DNA of 64,000 nt, taken from NCBI GenBank assembly GCA_018266895.1, contig JAFDZQ010000017.1, positions 1 to 64,000 on the forward strand, written 5' to 3'. This stretch comes from Bacteroidota bacterium (GTDB lineage: Bacteria > Bacteroidota > Ignavibacteria > Tepidaquicellales > Tepidaquicellaceae). Positions 62,072-64,000 of this stretch are shown piece by piece. Every line of letters begins with the position of its first letter. Positions within the stretch are counted from its first letter, which is position 1. Below the pieces are notes generated by a model. It was given only the letters and a program-made list of their open reading frames with translations. It made no database searches and was not told the DNA's origin. Made by a program: the position numbers and the translations under genes.

Positions 62072-63019
62072 TTACGCGCGGGGATGAGCTTGTTTATATA
62101 CCTTTTTTAATTTTTCAGGCGTAAGATGAGTATATATCTGAGTTGTAGAAAGACTTTCATGTCCAAGCAAATCCTTTACAGCTCTGATGTCCGCCCCGTT
62201 ATCAAGAAGATGTGTGGCAAATGTATGTCGAAGGACATGCGGTGATTTCTTTTTAATATCTGTTACAATAGAAAGATTTTTTTTGATTAATCTGTTTACC
62301 TGCATTGGATATAATTTTTTCCCTGAATTACTCAGGAAAAAGATATCAGTTTTTTCGGTATTACATATATCCCGTATTCCGATATAATTTAACAATGCGA
62401 GTTCTGCTTTCTTCCCGAACGGAACTATTCTTTCCTTTGATCCTTTTCCTAAAACTTTCAGAGTTCTGTTACTGAAATAAATATTCTGTATTTTTAGGTT
62501 AATCAATTCGGACAATCTTAAACCTGTACTATAAAAAAGTTCAATAATTGCCTTATCTAAAATGCTTATTTCAGAAATATATTTTTCTCCTAAAAGATTT
62601 TCGATTTCCCGTTTGCTTAAAAAAGACGGCAGCCGTTTTAGAGTTTTAGGAAATAAAAGAAATGAAGCATTGTTCTTTGAAATATATTTTTTCTTAATAA
62701 GAAATTTATAAAAGGATTTTAAAACAGAAATTTTTCTCGATACGGATTTTCTGGAATATCTTTTATTTCCTGAATCAGGGTCGGTAAGGTCTGCTATGTA
62801 TGATTTCAGAAAATTTAGTTCTATATTGCTGAAATCTAAAAATATATTTTGAATTTCCGGCAAAGAATTAGATTCTCTGCAAAGCCCGCTCTTAACAATA
62901 TAAACGCCGAACTGAGATAAATCTGTTTTATAAGAGATAAGAGTATGGAAGGAATAATTTCTGCTGACTTTAAGATACTCGATAAATTCACTTAAGTATT
63001 CGTCAAATGTCTTCTGCAT
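62072..63019 (-). CDS. Tyrosine recombinase XerC/XerD-like
   Basis: 315-residue site-specific recombinase. Catalytic residues: Arg in STGLRLSEL, Lys in GKGSKERIVPF, His-x-x-Arg in HVLRHTFATHLL, His in LLGHESL and Tyr in TQIYTHLTPEKL. The N-terminal SAM-like domain is present (DEYLSEFIEYLKVSRNYSFHT). Chromosome dimer resolution at dif is the normal task; XerC and XerD cannot be separated confidently. 12 bases after the tldD-like gene. It is intact, so it is a possible source of recombinase activity for repeats in this window, but this is only speculation. Confidence 0.93.
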   Translation of the reverse strand: MQKTFDEYLSEFIEYLKVSRNYSFHTLISYKTDLSQFGVYIVKSGLCRESNSLPEIQNIFLDFSNIELNFLKSYIADLTDPDSGNKRYSRKSVSRKISVLKSFYKFLIKKKYISKNNASFLLFPKTLKRLPSFLSKREIENLLGEKYISEISILDKAIIELFYSTGLRLSELINLKIQNIYFSNRTLKVLGKGSKERIVPFGKKAELALLNYIGIRDICNTEKTDIFFLSNSGKKLYPMQVNRLIKKNLSIVTDIKKKSPHVLRHTFATHLLDNGADIRAVKDLLGHESLSTTQIYTHLTPEKLKKVYKQAHPRA

Positions 63020-63030
63020 AGTCTTATAAG

Positions 63031-64000
63031 TTAAATTGCGTCAGAAACGGAAGAGAAATTGAATTCTGATATCTTAAGCGCCGGGACAACTATTTTGGAA
63101 TCATACGTTTCACTTCCTACTACTTTTTCTGAGACAGAAAGATCGATCACATGTTTTAAAACGTTTAAAGGAGATTCATTAAATCTGAAGTTATTGACTG
63201 AGGATTTTATTTTTCCGTTTTCAATAAGGAATACTCCGTCACGTGTAAGTCCGGTCAGAAGTATTTGCCTCGGATCTACTTGTCTGATATACCAGAATCT
63301 TGAAACGTAAATCCCCTTTTCTGTGGATGCGATAAGATCTTCTACTGATTTATCAGTTCCTTTCATAATAATATTTGAAGGATATGGAATATACTTAGTT
63401 TTTGTTTTTTCAGCCCAATACCTGCTGGAAAAAAGATTTTTCAGAATACCTTTTGATATCCACTCTGATTTAGTTAACGGAACTCCCTCTCTGGTAAATG
63501 GTGTAGAAGGAGCATCAGTAAATTGCGGATCAGAGAATATATCTACTTTCACATCAGCAATTTGCTGCCCGATTTTATTTCCTTTGTCTTTATCTGAAAA
63601 ATAACTTCTTCCTTCATCAGCACTTCGCTTATTCAGATATCCAAGCAGGTTATTTAACATATCACATACCGCAGCATTATCTAATATTGTTACATATTTC
63701 CCGGCTTCACACTTAACAGGTCCTTTAGACAATATTGCCCGTTCGGCAACATTATCAGAAAACTTTTTTATGTTCAGAAGATTTATATCAGCATACATTC
63801 TGTCAATCTTACCTGAACCGGTTGAATCTTCGGTTCTCATTGTAGAAGAAAATTTCGAAGATGTGCTTTTATGATAAGAGAATAAACCGTTTGAATTTCC
63901 ATTAGAAACAAATTCAGCATTCTTTTCAAAATATCCGGAGGAGATTAATTTTTTATCCTCTGCTTTTTTTAAAGTGTATGATATTTTTTCCGAAATATCT
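63031..64000 (-). CDS. TldD/PmbA family metallopeptidase (partial, runs off window)
   Basis: The frame is open from 63,031 to the window end on the - strand; the protein continues beyond, so its N-terminus is not seen. TREGVPLTKSEWISKGILKNLF and YPSNIIMKGTDKSVEDLIAS, with VDPRQILLTGLTRDGVFLIENGKI, fit the C-terminal half of TldD/PmbA peptidases. The internal ATG at 63,840 is not the start. The partner TldD or PmbA is expected further upstream. It overlaps no gene and is 12 bases before the recombinase. Confidence 0.85.
   Translation of the reverse strand, partial: DISEKISYTLKKAEDKKLISSGYFEKNAEFVSNGNSNGLFSYHKSTSSKFSSTMRTEDSTGSGKIDRMYADINLLNIKKFSDNVAERAILSKGPVKCEAGKYVTILDNAAVCDMLNNLLGYLNKRSADEGRSYFSDKDKGNKIGQQIADVKVDIFSDPQFTDAPSTPFTREGVPLTKSEWISKGILKNLFSSRYWAEKTKTKYIPYPSNIIMKGTDKSVEDLIASTEKGIYVSRFWYIRQVDPRQILLTGLTRDGVFLIENGKIKSSVNNFRFNESPLNVLKHVIDLSVSEKVVGSETYDSKIVVPALKISEFNFSSVSDAI

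Noticed and set aside
62072-63019. The XerC/D-like gene as the integrase of the cassette array
   Set aside because: It is 24 kb from the array, on the other strand, in an operon-like context with a tldD-like gene, and looks like the housekeeping enzyme; activity on the sites is not excluded.

Overview
The window looks like a low-GC chromosome segment from the FCB group (Bacteroidota / Ignavibacteriota side). The reasons are start sites that mostly lack Shine-Dalgarno sequences, many lipoprotein and secreted proteins, a TATATTTG-type -7 promoter box upstream of the GH2-smc block, a dockerin-tailed esterase, and AspRS, SMC, XerC/D and TldD genes typical of that group. The phylum is an inference; there is no rRNA or tRNA in the window. 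Every gene from 445 to 61,473 is on the + strand. The last three (thioredoxin, tyrosine recombinase, TldD/PmbA-like) are on the - strand and meet the block before them at a bidirectional terminator (61,480-61,512).

Layout. 1-7,800: a sparse region (fasciclin lipoprotein, sialate-O-acetylesterase-like protein with dockerin tail, Nudix-like protein, TerC, DUF1569 protein) whose long spacers are packed with dispersed inverted-repeat families and, at the left edge, a 99-bp tandem array. 7,800-38,300: an accessory region of about 30 single-gene units. They encode VOC/glyoxalase proteins, GNATs, superoxide dismutase, M3 peptidase, KatG, a serine hydrolase, RibD/DHFR-like reductases, a class A beta-lactamase, alpha/beta hydrolases, cupins and DUF1801/SRPBCC/DinB proteins. 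38,300-49,900: VOC, amidotransferase, solitary N6-adenine methyltransferase, an ECF-sigma operon, an ABC transporter, an outer-membrane protein and HPPD. 50,000-61,500: a core-like block with aspS, SDR, a GH2 pseudoenzyme with membrane domain, smc, HAD phosphatase, ICMT-like methyltransferase, MarR and OsmC. 61,500-64,000: trx, xerC/D and tldD on the opposite strand.

The main discovery candidate lies at about 8.4-26 kb and again at 37.4-38.2 kb. Spacers between the one-gene units carry diverged copies of a 100-145 bp palindromic site with the architecture of integron attC sites: a left core (CGCTAAC-like), a left arm (GGTTTGGCGTAATGGCGGG-like), a variable middle, a right arm (CGCCACTTCGCCAAGCCCC-like) and a right core (CCGTTAGCGG-like). 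The left core after a gene is often the reverse complement of the right core BEFORE the same gene (for example 10 of 11 positions around the S41 peptidase gene). That is the relation expected if each gene plus its site was once a circular cassette. No complete integrase lies in the array, but a frameshifted C-terminal remnant of a tyrosine recombinase does (14,974-15,244). A REP/RAYT-type element with perfect 25-bp inverted ends and related REP palindromes have landed in or beside several of these sites. Decayed units (a frameshifted peptidase, an SRPBCC remnant, a truncated lipoprotein, half sites) suggest an old array that is partly eroding.
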